A DNA stretch of 11,918 nt, from contig NW_003155737.1 in assembly GCF_000003605.2 (NCBI RefSeq), positions 181,993 to 193,910 of the forward strand, in the 5' to 3' direction. Below are positions 1-7,669 of this stretch, in pieces. A program made the translations under genes and the position numbers. Below the pieces are notes generated by a model that saw only the letters and a list, made by a program, of their open reading frames with translations, was not told where the DNA came from and ran no database searches. This stretch comes from Saccoglossus kowalevskii. Taxonomy: Eukaryota; Hemichordata; Enteropneusta; Harrimaniidae. Within the stretch, counting starts at the first letter, position 1; each line of letters opens with the position of its first letter.

Positions 1-400
1 TTCGAAATACTACACGTCTGCCATTCAAAATCAAACATGTCTGCCATTCAAAATCAGACATGTCTGCCATTCAAAATCAAACATGTCTGCCATTCAAGAT
101 CAAACATGTCTGCCATTCAAAATCAAACATGTCTGCCATTCTAAAGCAAACACGTCTGCCATTCAAAATCAAACATATCTGCCATTCAAAATGAAGCATG
201 TCTGCCATTCAAAATCAAACATATCTGTCATTCGAAATAATACACGTCTGTCATTCAAAATCAAACATATCTGCCATTCAAAATGAAGCATGTCTGGCAT
301 TCAAAATCAAACATATCTGCCATTCAAAATAATACACGTCTGCCATTCAAAATCAAACATGTACGTCTGCCATTCAAAATCAAACATGTCTGCCATTCAG
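1..400. repeat. 23-bp minisatellite, about 17 copies, with a 92-bp four-unit higher-order period
   Basis: Units begin with TCTGCCATTCAAAATC and start at 17, 40, 63, 86 and so on every 23 bp to 339. A 4-bp insertion then shifts the last units to 366 and 389 (partial). The array continues past the left edge. From 155 to 338 two consecutive four-unit blocks share the same variant order (tail types CAAACATA, GAAGCATG, CAAACATA, AATACACG), giving a 92-bp period. The open frames across it are periodic by-products; no splice or coding evidence supports translation. Confidence 0.95.
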
Positions 401-550
401 TCCATAAACCGAATCAAATGAAACTTTATATACCGGTACATGTTATAAATCATGTCAAGTTCTGATTCAAAATGGCTGACTGATTTTGGTTTTGTTTAAC
501 ATTGCATGATTGGTACTATTTTATGTTACTGACTTGTATTTATTTTGCAG
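401..550. other. Intron sequence upstream of LPP exon A
   Basis: This is AT-rich unique sequence between the minisatellite and the exon A acceptor. It includes one TACCGGTA octamer (431-438) and a pyrimidine-rich acceptor tract. No upstream LPP coding exon was recognised here. Confidence 0.6.
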
Positions 551-714
551 CCTACTTATCATGGCATATTGAGTGTGTGGTACAATATTTTGTACCTGAT
601 CGTCACAAGGATGCTATGTTTGATATCAAAGATGCTAGTTTATATTACCCAGCTAGGAGCACCCTTCCACTTACCATGTTGGTACAGGCAGTTGCTGTCA
701 CCTCCTTTGTTGTG
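551..714 (+). CDS. LPP exon A (first visible; entry phase 1)
   Basis: The acceptor is TTTATTTTGCAG and the donor is GTG|GTAAAG. The exon starts with the last two bases of a split codon, then reads YLSWHIECVVQYFVPDRHK and continues to a hydrophobic stretch ending SFVV. This corresponds to the first extracellular loop and membrane segment 2 of LPPs. The reading frame stays open into the intron on the right and upstream of the acceptor on the left, so the ends rest on splice signals and on frame continuity with exon B. Confidence 0.82.
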
Positions 715-3700
715 GTAAAGCCATTTTATTATCATTTGTCATCAAATATACATGTATATATATATATAATAATAATAACTTTATTACACATACTACTATA
801 CCATCAAAGGGTGCAGTATGGTAATATAAAATACAAATCGTATTTAGTTTATTTTTAATTCCTATTTCTTGAAACAGCTCCCCTCTTTCTTTATCAAGAA
901 ATTCACAATCTAGGATAAAATGTTGTTCGTAATAGCTAACTCTATTGCAACTAACATTAGCTCACCTCCAGTATTCATTTTTATAAATCAAAATTGTTAA
1001 AATCCTAATATTAGCCAGTTAAAAAAATGGTATTGTGACAACCTTGTTAGTTTTAATTAGTGGTAATATTAAAATAGTTATTTCTATTTATCTAACCAGC
1101 AAGAATCTTATTATGTATATGTGGACGGTTACAACAGCATTATGAGGATAGATGATATTCAGCTCTTTAGCCAATCACTATCTGATATTTAAATTTGAAT
1201 GAAACTGATGATTGGTATTTATTTTTATAAATACATTAAGCTTCTGAAGTCAAATTACAATTAAAGCATCAAAGCTGCATTGTACTTTTAGGTTCAAAAT
1301 TGTCAATAGTAAACCATATGAACGTATTGATAATTTGTTTATTCTCATTTCCAGCTGGCTTTGGGTGAGCTTACATGTGTCTTGTGTGGTAAATACTCAT
1401 TGAAACATGGTTTGTTCAACTTCTACTATCTTTATGGTGCTTTTCTTTTCGGATGGTGCTTCCATCGCATCTTCGTCATGGTAACCAAAGGAATGCTGGT
1501 CTCACCACGCCCATCTTTCCTGGAATCCTGTCAACCGGATATGTCAAAAATTTCCTCGCAAGACCTTCTGGTGTCCTTTGACAAATGTTCAAATCAGAAG
1601 TCACTGAAAGATGCTAGGTATCAAAGATGTTTGATATTATTTCACTTTCGCAACGTACGCACTGTACCCACTTGTTCAAGTATAGGCATATTACCGTACT
1701 GTAACGCCATTTTGGAGATACATTATTTATGTCAGAAATATTTTTTTATATTTTATTTTCTTCTCTCGTGTATTGTGTATAACTCTATTAATCAAGTATG
1801 CAAAACCTTACAAAATCTCAGTATATTCAAGAAATGTTATAACCTATATTTCAGATATACTTGAGTAAGGTTGTTTCCACATCTCAAACTCACAAATATG
1901 GGTATTAAAATGTAGATAACATTTTAAAAAGGTTGCTGACCTATTACTTTCATTTGTAGGAAATGTTGTCGTCATTACCCCGAGTTTCAAAAAAAATGTC
2001 AATGTTATACTTATATCTTGTTTTACTTATTACAAAAACTAAATCGGATACCAATATTTTTTAATATTGATAATAATTTATAATAGAATAATTTTAACAT
2101 GTGAGGTCATGCCAAATGATTTAACATGTGAGGTCATACCAAATGATTTAACATGTGAGGTCATGCCAAATGATTTAACATGTGAGATCATACCAAATGA
2201 TTTAACATGTGAGGTCATGCCAAATGATTTAACATGTGAGATCATGCCAAATGATTAAACATGTGAGGTCATGCCAAATGATTTAACATGTGAGGTCATG
2301 CCATATGATTTAACATGTGAGGTCATGCCAAATGATTTAACATGTGAGGTCATGCCAAATGATTTAACATGTGAGGTCATGCCAAATGATTTAACATGTG
2401 AGGTCATGCCAAATGATTTAACATGTGAGGTCATGCCAAATGATTAAACATGTGAGGTCATGCCAAATGATTAAACATGTGAGGTCATGCCAAATGATTA
2501 AACATGTGAGGTCATGCCAAATGATTAAACATGTGAGGTCATGCCAAATGATTAAACATGTGAGGTCATGCCAAATGATTAAACATGTGAGGTCATGCCA
2601 AATGATTAAACATGTGAGGTCATGCCAAATGATTTAACATGTGAGGTCATGCCAAATGATTTACATGTGAGGTCATGCCAAATGATTTTAACATGCGAGG
2701 TCATGCCAAATGATTTTAACATGCGAGGTCATACCAAATGATTTAACATGGGAGGTCATGCCAAATGATTGAACATGTGAGGTCATGCCATATGATTTAA
2801 CATGTGGTCATGCCAAACGATTTAACATGTGAGGTCATGCCAAATGATTTAACATGTGAGGTCATGCCAAATGATTAAACATGTGAGGTCGTACCAAATG
2901 ATTTAACATGTGAGGTCATGCCAAATGATTTTAACATGTGAGGTCATACCAAATGATTTTAACATGTGAGGTCATACCAAATGATTTAACATATTCCTGA
3001 TAATTGCAGGAAAATAGCTAGAATATGAATATTTGGCTGATTAAAAATCCATTTTGCAGCTGTCTAACTGTCTTGTTTGCATATGCCTGTCATTAATGTT
3101 ATAACATTCCCATGCGTGTTCATATAGTATCACAAAAGTTATTTGGTTGAATATTACATGGATTAAAATATTTGAAGAAAAAAACCCACACAGGGGTCAA
3201 AAATTAACTTGAAGTCAATAGATATCGCACAATGTGAATCAAATACCATCAAATAATATTGCAGCTAAAACAATAGGAAACCGCAGATATCATAGTTACA
3301 TTACTTATGTTTAATGTTATTTACAGCGGCGCTTTCCCTTCAGGTCATTCAGCACTGATTTATTATGAGTGCTGCTTCTTAATGGTAGGTTTGCCTGTTT
3401 TTTATTGTTTTTATTATTAAAAATCTCAAAATGGTGATGTTAATTCCACTACATCTGGTCATTTATAAGTCATGTTTGTCTGGATTGCTGACCAATCAGA
3501 CACTTTTGTAAAGTGTGCTGTAATTGGTTGATACTGGTTTGCATTTGTTGGATTTACATCAGATAATGTATATAAAAAGTGGTCTTTGTCAACCTATAAA
3601 TAATTCATCAACACTCTACAGTAAGCAAGATTTGTTACAAATATAGTGAGATTTAGTAATTAATTAATTTCAGTTATTGGTTAAAGTGACCTCTATGGCG

Positions 3701-4807
3701 GAGAACAGACGTTTTTACATTTATTCATCTTCCAGATGAGTAGAATTAACCCCCCCCCCCTCCCAACAATAAACCTCTACCAGAATATTGCCAAATACCG
3801 GTAATTGTCCATAGATAACCAATAACCCCATCAACATGCAATGTATTAAGCTTAAGATTATAATTGTTGTTCATTTACCGATATTAACAAATTCAAAAGA
3901 TATGTATATTGTGTACGTATTGTTTTTTTATTTTATTTTCTCAGTTTTACATTGACAACAAGTTACCAGAAAACACTCCTAAACTGTTGAAAGGTCTTCT
4001 GCAAGCAGTTTTGTTCCTGGTACCATTTTTTGTCTCTTTGACAAGAATAGTTGACAATAGACATTGGTGGAGTGATGTCATAGCTGGAATTCTCCTAGGA
4101 GTTATACTAGCTATATGGGTGGTAAGTTCAGAAAGTGTTTTTGATAACTTTTAAAGTAATTAAAGTTGTTCATCATTGTATTCAAATAAGTTATAGTGTT
4201 AAAACAATTTTAGTTAAATAAGGAGTCAGCTTATGGCTAGTCTAGTCTAGTCTGGTCCATTATGTAACTTAGAATCCAAGGCACCACAGTTACTTGTATC
4301 GTGAATGAGTTTTTAGGTTTTTGCATTTAATGCTGAAAATATACACATATTTGCACTACCGGTAGTTACAGTATTTGTTCTATTAGAGGAATTGCCTTTA
4401 AACCATCAACTGTGTGTAGTGTATATATCCTTGAAGTCGTTTGACTCTGGACACCTCTATATATGCTACTAAAAGACACCTACCAGTATATAGCAAATAT
4501 AAACAATTGATTTTTCAAATCTACAAAGAAAGATGGACAATAATATATATATATCAATTGAAATATGAAAATTGGGTGCTTGATATTTGCAATGTAGTTT
4601 AACATACTGCAAAATGTTGAATTTTCACGGCTTTTGCAAATTACTAATATTGAAAATCTTATGAAATATTGTCTCATATGAAGTGAAATGGATTTACAGT
4701 ATAACCAAAGTGTGTATTTTTTTTTCTCATTTCAGGCAAATATATGCGGTCTTTTTAGAAAACATACAGGGAAGCCACCTAAGAAAATTAAGGCCAAGAA
4801 AGAATAA
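551..4807 (+). CDS. Lipid phosphate phosphatase (LPP/PLPP-like, PAP2 superfamily), 3' five exons, partial at 5' end
   Basis: LPPs are six-pass membrane enzymes that remove phosphate from lipids such as phosphatidic acid, lysophosphatidate and sphingosine-1-phosphate, with the active site facing the exterior or lumen. Five exons join in frame (551-714, 1355-1617, 3327-3384, 3945-4121, 4736-4807; intron phases 0, 2, 0, 0) to give 244 residues ending in TAA. The three PAP2 motifs are visible: C1 KGMLVSPRP (residues 100-108), C2 PSGH (147-150), and C3 TRIVDNRHWWSD (195-206) with catalytic-type His150 and His202. Hydrophobic segments lie near residues 33-58, 79-98, 151-165, 176-194 and 207-223. 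The tail is basic (KKIKAKKE). The text after C1 (PDMSKI...) follows the LPP1-3 class rather than PLPP4/5. Family members are about 285-310 residues, so the first membrane segment and start codon are left of the window. C3 starts with Thr where the family usually has Ser. Intact motifs argue against the inactive PLPPR relatives. I cannot assign a one-to-one vertebrate orthologue. Confidence 0.9.
751..781. repeat. (TA)n(TAA)n microsatellite, probable LINE tail
   Basis: Short runs of TA then TAA adjoin the LINE-like remnant. On the minus strand it reads (TTA)n(TA)n immediately 3' of the remnant, the position where non-LTR retrotransposons carry simple tails. Confidence 0.6.
760..961 (-). mobile_element. 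LINE (non-LTR retrotransposon) 3' remnant, 5'-truncated
   Basis: Read on the minus strand from 961 down, an open frame encodes ANVSCNRVSYYEQHF continuing ILDCEFLDKERGELFQEI. The spacing C..C..E-HF-L-C...R..LF is the Cys/His-containing C-terminal pattern after reverse transcriptase in CR1/L2/Jockey-like LINE ORF2 proteins. A stop (TGA) at 964-962 closes the frame upstream, and a simple-sequence tail follows at the other end. Only the last 60 or so codons remain, so this is a dead fragment in antisense in an LPP intron. The family assignment is by pattern memory; the clade is not determined. Confidence 0.45.
982..1354. other. LPP intron, no recognised element
   Basis: AT-rich intron sequence up to the exon B acceptor. 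I see no coding, RNA or clear repeat signal. Confidence 0.5.
1355..1617 (+). CDS. LPP exon B, carrying motif C1
   Basis: The acceptor is TCTCATTTCCAG and the donor is CTAG|GTATCA, which is weaker than its neighbours. The exon contributes 87 codons plus two bases. It begins LALGELTCVLCGKY, passes through a membrane segment (YYLYGAFLFGW), then carries the C1 phosphate-binding motif K-x6-RP (KGMLVSPRP) and the extracellular loop PSFLESCQPDMSKI. Two Cys residues in the loop (residues 114 and 133) could form a disulphide as in other extracellular loops; that is inference. Confidence 0.88.
1618..2092. other. LPP intron left of the 27-bp array, no recognised element
   Basis: The exon B frame runs on to a stop after 1861, but it passes a donor site at 1618 and loses LPP similarity at once, so this is intron. 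No further feature was seen before the satellite. Confidence 0.55.
2093..2992. repeat. 27-bp minisatellite, about 33 copies, in an LPP intron
   Basis: The unit begins AACATGTGAGGTCATGCC and continues with an AAATGATT tail. The first 20 units, from 2096 to 2635, keep an exact 27-bp register; after 2636 single-base indels and more substitutions appear, so the right flank looks older. Seven consecutive units (2447-2635) share the same T-to-A change (GATTAAAC for GATTTAAC). Because 27 is divisible by three, it gives periodic open frames (CEVMPNDLT or CQMIKHVRS), but stops arise wherever the T-to-A variant occurs in frame. This is non-coding. Each unit contains CATGTG (E-box form) and AGGTCA (nuclear-receptor half-site form). 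Confidence 0.97.
2993..3326. other. LPP intron between 27-bp array and exon C
   Basis: Unique AT-rich sequence ending in the exon C acceptor. Nothing else is supported. Confidence 0.5.
3327..3384 (+). CDS. LPP exon C, carrying motif C2 (PSGH)
   Basis: This 58-nt exon lies between TTATTTACAG and ATG|GTAGGT. With the split Ser codon from exon B it reads SGAFPSGHSALIYYECCFLM. The PSGH box with its catalytic His is intact. It is too short to be found as an open frame and was recognised from the motif plus exact phase fit on both sides (2 in, 0 out). Confidence 0.9.
3385..3944. other. LPP intron with a C11 tract and one TACCGGTA
   Basis: This 560-bp intron holds a homopolymer of 11 C at 3750-3760 in otherwise AT-rich DNA and a TACCGGTA octamer at 3796-3803. 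No exon or known transposon was recognised. Confidence 0.6.
3945..4121 (+). CDS. LPP exon D, carrying motif C3
   Basis: This 177-nt exon is exactly 59 codons. The acceptor is TTTATTTTCTCAG and the donor is GTG|GTAAGT, close to consensus. It encodes the short loop after membrane segment 4, segment 5 (LLQAVLFLVPFFVSL), the C3 motif TRIVDNRHWWSDV and most of segment 6 (IAGILLGVILAIWV). Both flanking introns are phase 0. Confidence 0.92.
4122..4735. other. LPP last intron
   Basis: The 614-bp intron contains a three-copy TCTAG micro-repeat near 4240-4252, a TACCGGTA octamer at 4357-4364 and the long pyrimidine tract before exon E. The minus-strand open frame within it shows no protein-family feature. 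Confidence 0.55.
4736..4807 (+). CDS. LPP exon E, terminal coding exon
   Basis: The acceptor follows a long pyrimidine tract (TTTTTTTTTCTCATTTCAG). The exon encodes the end of membrane segment 6 and a short Lys-rich cytoplasmic tail (HTGKPPKKIKAKKE), then TAA at 4805-4807. It is in frame with exon D. The tail is shorter than in vertebrate LPP1 and LPP3. Confidence 0.87.
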   Translation, partial: ANICGLFRKHTGKPPKKIKAKKE

Positions 4808-4936
4808 GTGTTATCAAAATTTGAATCAAAAAGTTACTAGTTTACATTCCATAATTTGATTAGTGATTTAATTATTGTTTAAAAAAGTTTGCACTAAATT
4901 AAAATGATGGCGCTACTGAACATATCAATACATGTG

Positions 4937-4952
4937 CAATGCATTGTGGGAG
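4937..4952 (-). promoter_or_regulatory. ZNF143/Staf-like binding site
   Basis: The plus strand reads CAATGCATTGTGGGAG. Its complement fits the ZNF143 core pattern CCCAYAATGCAYYG as I know it. It lies 130 bp after the LPP stop and 48 bp before a perfect CRE. Function is inferred from motif only. Confidence 0.35.
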
Positions 4953-4999
4953 AGAAGAACCTATTGAAAATAATATAAGCTCCATGATCTTGTATATAA

Positions 5000-5007
5000 T
5001 GACGTCA
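5000..5007. promoter_or_regulatory. Perfect palindromic CRE (TGACGTCA)
   Basis: TGACGTCA is the full CREB/ATF element, preceded by TATATAA. It is the only perfect copy I found in the window. An 8-mer can occur by chance in 12 kb, so the pairing with the nearby ZNF143-like site is the reason to list it. Confidence 0.3.
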
Positions 5008-5640
5008 GAGGAGTGTTAATATCTAAGAATGTCATTTTCTAACAACTCACTACAATTGGCATTATCAAATTCTATGTCAACTAAAAATTTGAGATGTGAA
5101 CAAAATATTTTACCATAGAAACCAAAATTTTGTCATGAAATATAGTTCAAGGACCACAATTTTTTTTTAAGGGCTAACACAATTAACCCATACAATGAAA
5201 GCTAGAAAACTATTACAAATGACTTTAAATTTGACTAAAATCTGAAAATGGTCACAAGATTTACCTCTTAGATTTACCTGTGAACCACAAACGTAAAACT
5301 TGATGAGAAATAAAAAGGGTTGAATTATTGCTATTTAACTTAGAAAATTATCTTTCAGAGGTTTGTTTTAAAGGTTGTAAACTGAAATATCTGTTGTCTT
5401 CAAATAATGTAAATTGTCTAGAATACCATACAGAGATGTTCTTCACATCTGTTCAAATTGTTTATTTTTTAATACTCGTAATTGAAATAAATTTAATTTT
5501 CCAACTTGAGGCTTTGGTATCACTTATCATATGTATGATAATGTATACATATTTTGCAAGTTTATTGTTGTAAGCCCCATACACTTGTTGATCTTTAGTT
5601 AAAAAAATCATTGTTAATGATTTTGTGGTTTTGCACAAAA
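5008..5640. other. Intergenic or LPP 3' UTR sequence
   Basis: AT-rich, with poly(A) candidates but no coding features. Small open frames on both strands lack any recognisable domain. Confidence 0.5.
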
Positions 5641-6290
5641 TGAACATTTAATTTTGATTTTTTGATCATGTACATCGAATACAAACTTGGAAACTGACAT
5701 AGAAGTATATTATGATGTATATGAAAAATGTGTACAGAAATCAAGATTGAAAACTAATTGTCATGACCATGTATCCTAACATGTATAATTTGAAGAGAAA
5801 AAAAACATGTCAACAATACATTTTGAAATTTGAACACAAAATGAATAATCATGGTCATGTATCTCAACATGTATAATGTTTTTATAAAATTTGAACGAAA
5901 ACCAACAAATCCTGTCAGAGATACATTTTCCAAAAAAACAAGATGGATGCCAGTTGGCCATCTTTGATCTGATTAGGAACAAACTGACATAAACTCGTAT
6001 TCCTATGTATGAGCCAAATATTTATGAAAACTGTCCAAAAGCCTTTGAGAATGAAAATGACAAACCATGTCCATGATGCATTTTTCAAAACACAAGATAG
6101 CTGCCAGTCTGCCTACTTTGATCCAATCGTGAAACGAATCGTCAGACCTGTATCCAAAGATGTACCGGTACCAAATTTAAACAAAAACTGACAAAGCATG
6201 CATAAGATAACACATTTTCAAAAAACAAAAAGGCTGCCAGTCAGCCATCCATCTAGGATTGAATCAGAAAACCAGATAAAGTACTAAGCT
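5640..6290. repeat. Diverged satellite of about 150-bp monomers
   Basis: Three monomers carry a shared core: AAGATGGATGCCAGTTGGCC near 5940, AAGATAGCTGCCAGTCTGCC near 6095, and AAAAGGCTGCCAGTCAGCC near 6228. Each is preceded by CATTTT(C)CAAAA-type sequence, the first two are followed by TTTGATC, and all are joined by AAAACTGACAAA-like linkers. An earlier diverged unit around 5762 shares CATGTATC..AACATGTATAAT with 5850. The same core occurs in the right-end satellite in the same orientation. Small open frames here are repeat by-products. Confidence 0.7.
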
Positions 6291-6299
6291 GACATATAC

Positions 6300-6870
6300 A
6301 AAATTAACAGATTTGGTGCACTGAGTTCTTAACTGTGACTCAAATTAAAAAAAAGTCCCTGTCTGAACGGGGACTAATTAATGTTGATATGCAATCTATA
6401 ATGTATTTATCATAAGCATGGTCTATTGTCAGTTTAGAGGAATGAACTCAAGTTGAAATAATGCATGACTGAACCAAGAGAGGTATAAACCAATCATATT
6501 TATTCTTACAAATTTGATTCATTAGGAGAATGTAAAGCACAAACAAATGTGAGCAAAAAAATACAGTCATCATTTCCAAGAATAAAACTTAGATTTTAAA
6601 ATTCAATGAAAAGAAAGGCATACAGACAATAAAGTTTACCTTACAACCAGACCACAAGACATGTGGGTTCTTAAATTTTATAACAGTCAGACCTGTGTAC
6701 AGTGACCTCCCTCTAGTCCTTATATGGAGTTTTGGTAATCCATTCATAACACTACATGCGACTGTCAATTTACATGTAAACTGTGAAACCCAGGTTTGAT
6801 TGTAAGCATTCATACTGTAAGAACACCTGATTTAAAACTCCCTATAGTCCACTAATTAAGATTACATGCC
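6300..6870. other. Intergenic sequence between the convergent genes
   Basis: AT-rich sequence with no supported gene. The longest minus-strand open frame (6813-6589) has no recognisable domain or splice context. A short hairpin AGTCCC/GGGACT near 6355 is too small to interpret. Confidence 0.5.
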
Positions 6871-6871
6871 G

Positions 6872-6939
6872 ATTACAGATCCTCTGCGCATCATGACATC
6901 TAGGTGCCTAGACATTGTCAGCGCAGTCAAGTCTGTAAT
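6872..6939. repeat. 68-nt imperfect hairpin
   Basis: Nested complementary arms: ATTACAGA (6872-6879) with TCTGTAAT (6932-6939), CTGCGC (6884-6889) with GCGCAG (6921-6926), TGACA (6894-6898) with TGTCA (6916-6920), and TCTAGG (6899-6904) with CCTAGA (6907-6912). That is 25 pairs with small bulges. It could be a tiny MITE or a hairpin in a long CYP51 3' UTR; its origin is unknown. Confidence 0.6.
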
Positions 6940-7226
6940 TCAGCACAACAGTTTAAGTTAGACATCATACAAAACTACAATTAGTAAATTACAATAATTA
7001 TTTCAACATAAAATCAATCATATTTATGTTACCATTGTTACATACTGTCTGAATGACGTTAAAATATAGGCATAAAAGATTTGACATGAAAATATCACTT
7101 TCATAACACATGAATGTGTTTCAACATGTAATAAATACCAGTAACATAATCAAGTTTGTTTTAAAACAAAATGTTACAGCATATACACCTTTAAAGTTTT
7201 TAGCAAGTGGTAGTTGGACTTTCATC

Positions 7227-7259
7227 TTTATTGAATTATTGTTCCTTATTTTATTTATT
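7227..7259 (-). terminator. CYP51: Candidate CYP51 poly(A) signal cluster
   Basis: On the minus strand AATAAA occurs at 7259-7254, 7255-7250 and 7232-7227, about 235-265 nt after the CYP51 stop. Clustering at a typical 3' UTR distance makes this the best guess. Another AATAAA lies at 6504-6499. Confidence 0.45.
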
Positions 7260-7493
7260 TAGTTCAAAAGTAAAAGCTTGGTCCTAAAATTATGAAATTA
7301 ATTTAAATGTCCAGCAATGAAGTACTTTACACAGGCACATAAATAGTGAAATATGATTTGATTGTTGTATTTGTTTTACAAAAAGTTTGTCAGTGAAATC
7401 AATGGTACTACATTAAAATCATTGCATGATGTAAGTATACATGTAGTCATTAGTACTACATTAAAAGCTTTGCACTCTTCAATGATGTCGCTC
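7260..7493 (-). other. CYP51: Probable CYP51 3' UTR
   Basis: This is non-coding sequence between the stop and the poly(A) cluster. It includes a short diverged duplication of GTACTACATTAAAA near 7404 and 7453 (about 49 bp apart). Plus-strand frames here are antisense to the gene and not supported. Confidence 0.5.
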
Positions 7494-7669
7494 TTACTTC
7501 CTCTTCCTGTATCTAATAATAGGTTTATCTGGTGTATGGATAAGAGTAGTAGTATTAACTGGAGGAAAGAAACCATCAACCAACTCAAATTCATACTTCC
7601 TGAGCAGCACTGACCATATTGTTTTGATTTGGACGTACGCAAAGTTTTCACCGATACATCGGTGACGGC
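7494..7669 (-). CDS. CYP51: CYP51 terminal exon with the haem cysteine
   Basis: The acceptor is TCTCTTCACAG. The exon completes [20 protein letters not shown] with the haem-ligand Cys, continues [20 protein letters not shown] and ends IIRYRKRK with TAA at 7496-7494. Open frames on the opposite strand and a longer read-through on this strand are shadows of this exon. Confidence 0.95.

Larger units (their letters stand above)
4898..5491 (+). terminator. Candidate LPP poly(A) signals
   Basis: Downstream of the TAA there is ATTAAA at 4898-4903, AATAAA at 5309-5314 and AATAAA at 5486-5491. Which one is used cannot be told without transcript ends; AATAAA at 5309 would give a 3' UTR of about 0.5 kb. 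Confidence 0.35.

Noticed and set aside
83-465. Two plus-strand open frames with repeating CHSK/NISAIQ peptides
   Set aside because: They arise from the stop-poor 23-bp minisatellite. The register shifts with the 4-bp insertion and no splice or start context supports translation.
2067-2637. Open frames with nine-residue protein repeats (CEVMPNDLT and CQMIKHVRS)
   Set aside because: A 27-bp unit is a multiple of three, so periodic frames are automatic. Frames are broken by the T-to-A variant and by later indels, and the array lies in an intron.
2093-2992. CRISPR-like regular repeat spacing
   Set aside because: Units are contiguous with no unique spacers, and the setting is an animal intron.
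5328-5982. Small open frames on both strands between the two genes
   Set aside because: They show no domain, no splice context and low-complexity AT-rich composition.
6354-6376. Hairpin AGTCCC...GGGACT as a terminator
   Set aside because: Six pairs only, no U-tract logic applies in an animal genome, and such hairpins are common by chance.
7362-7613. Plus-strand open frame of 83 codons
   Set aside because: It is antisense to the CYP51 terminal exon and 3' UTR; the minus strand has unmistakable haem-loop coding sequence.
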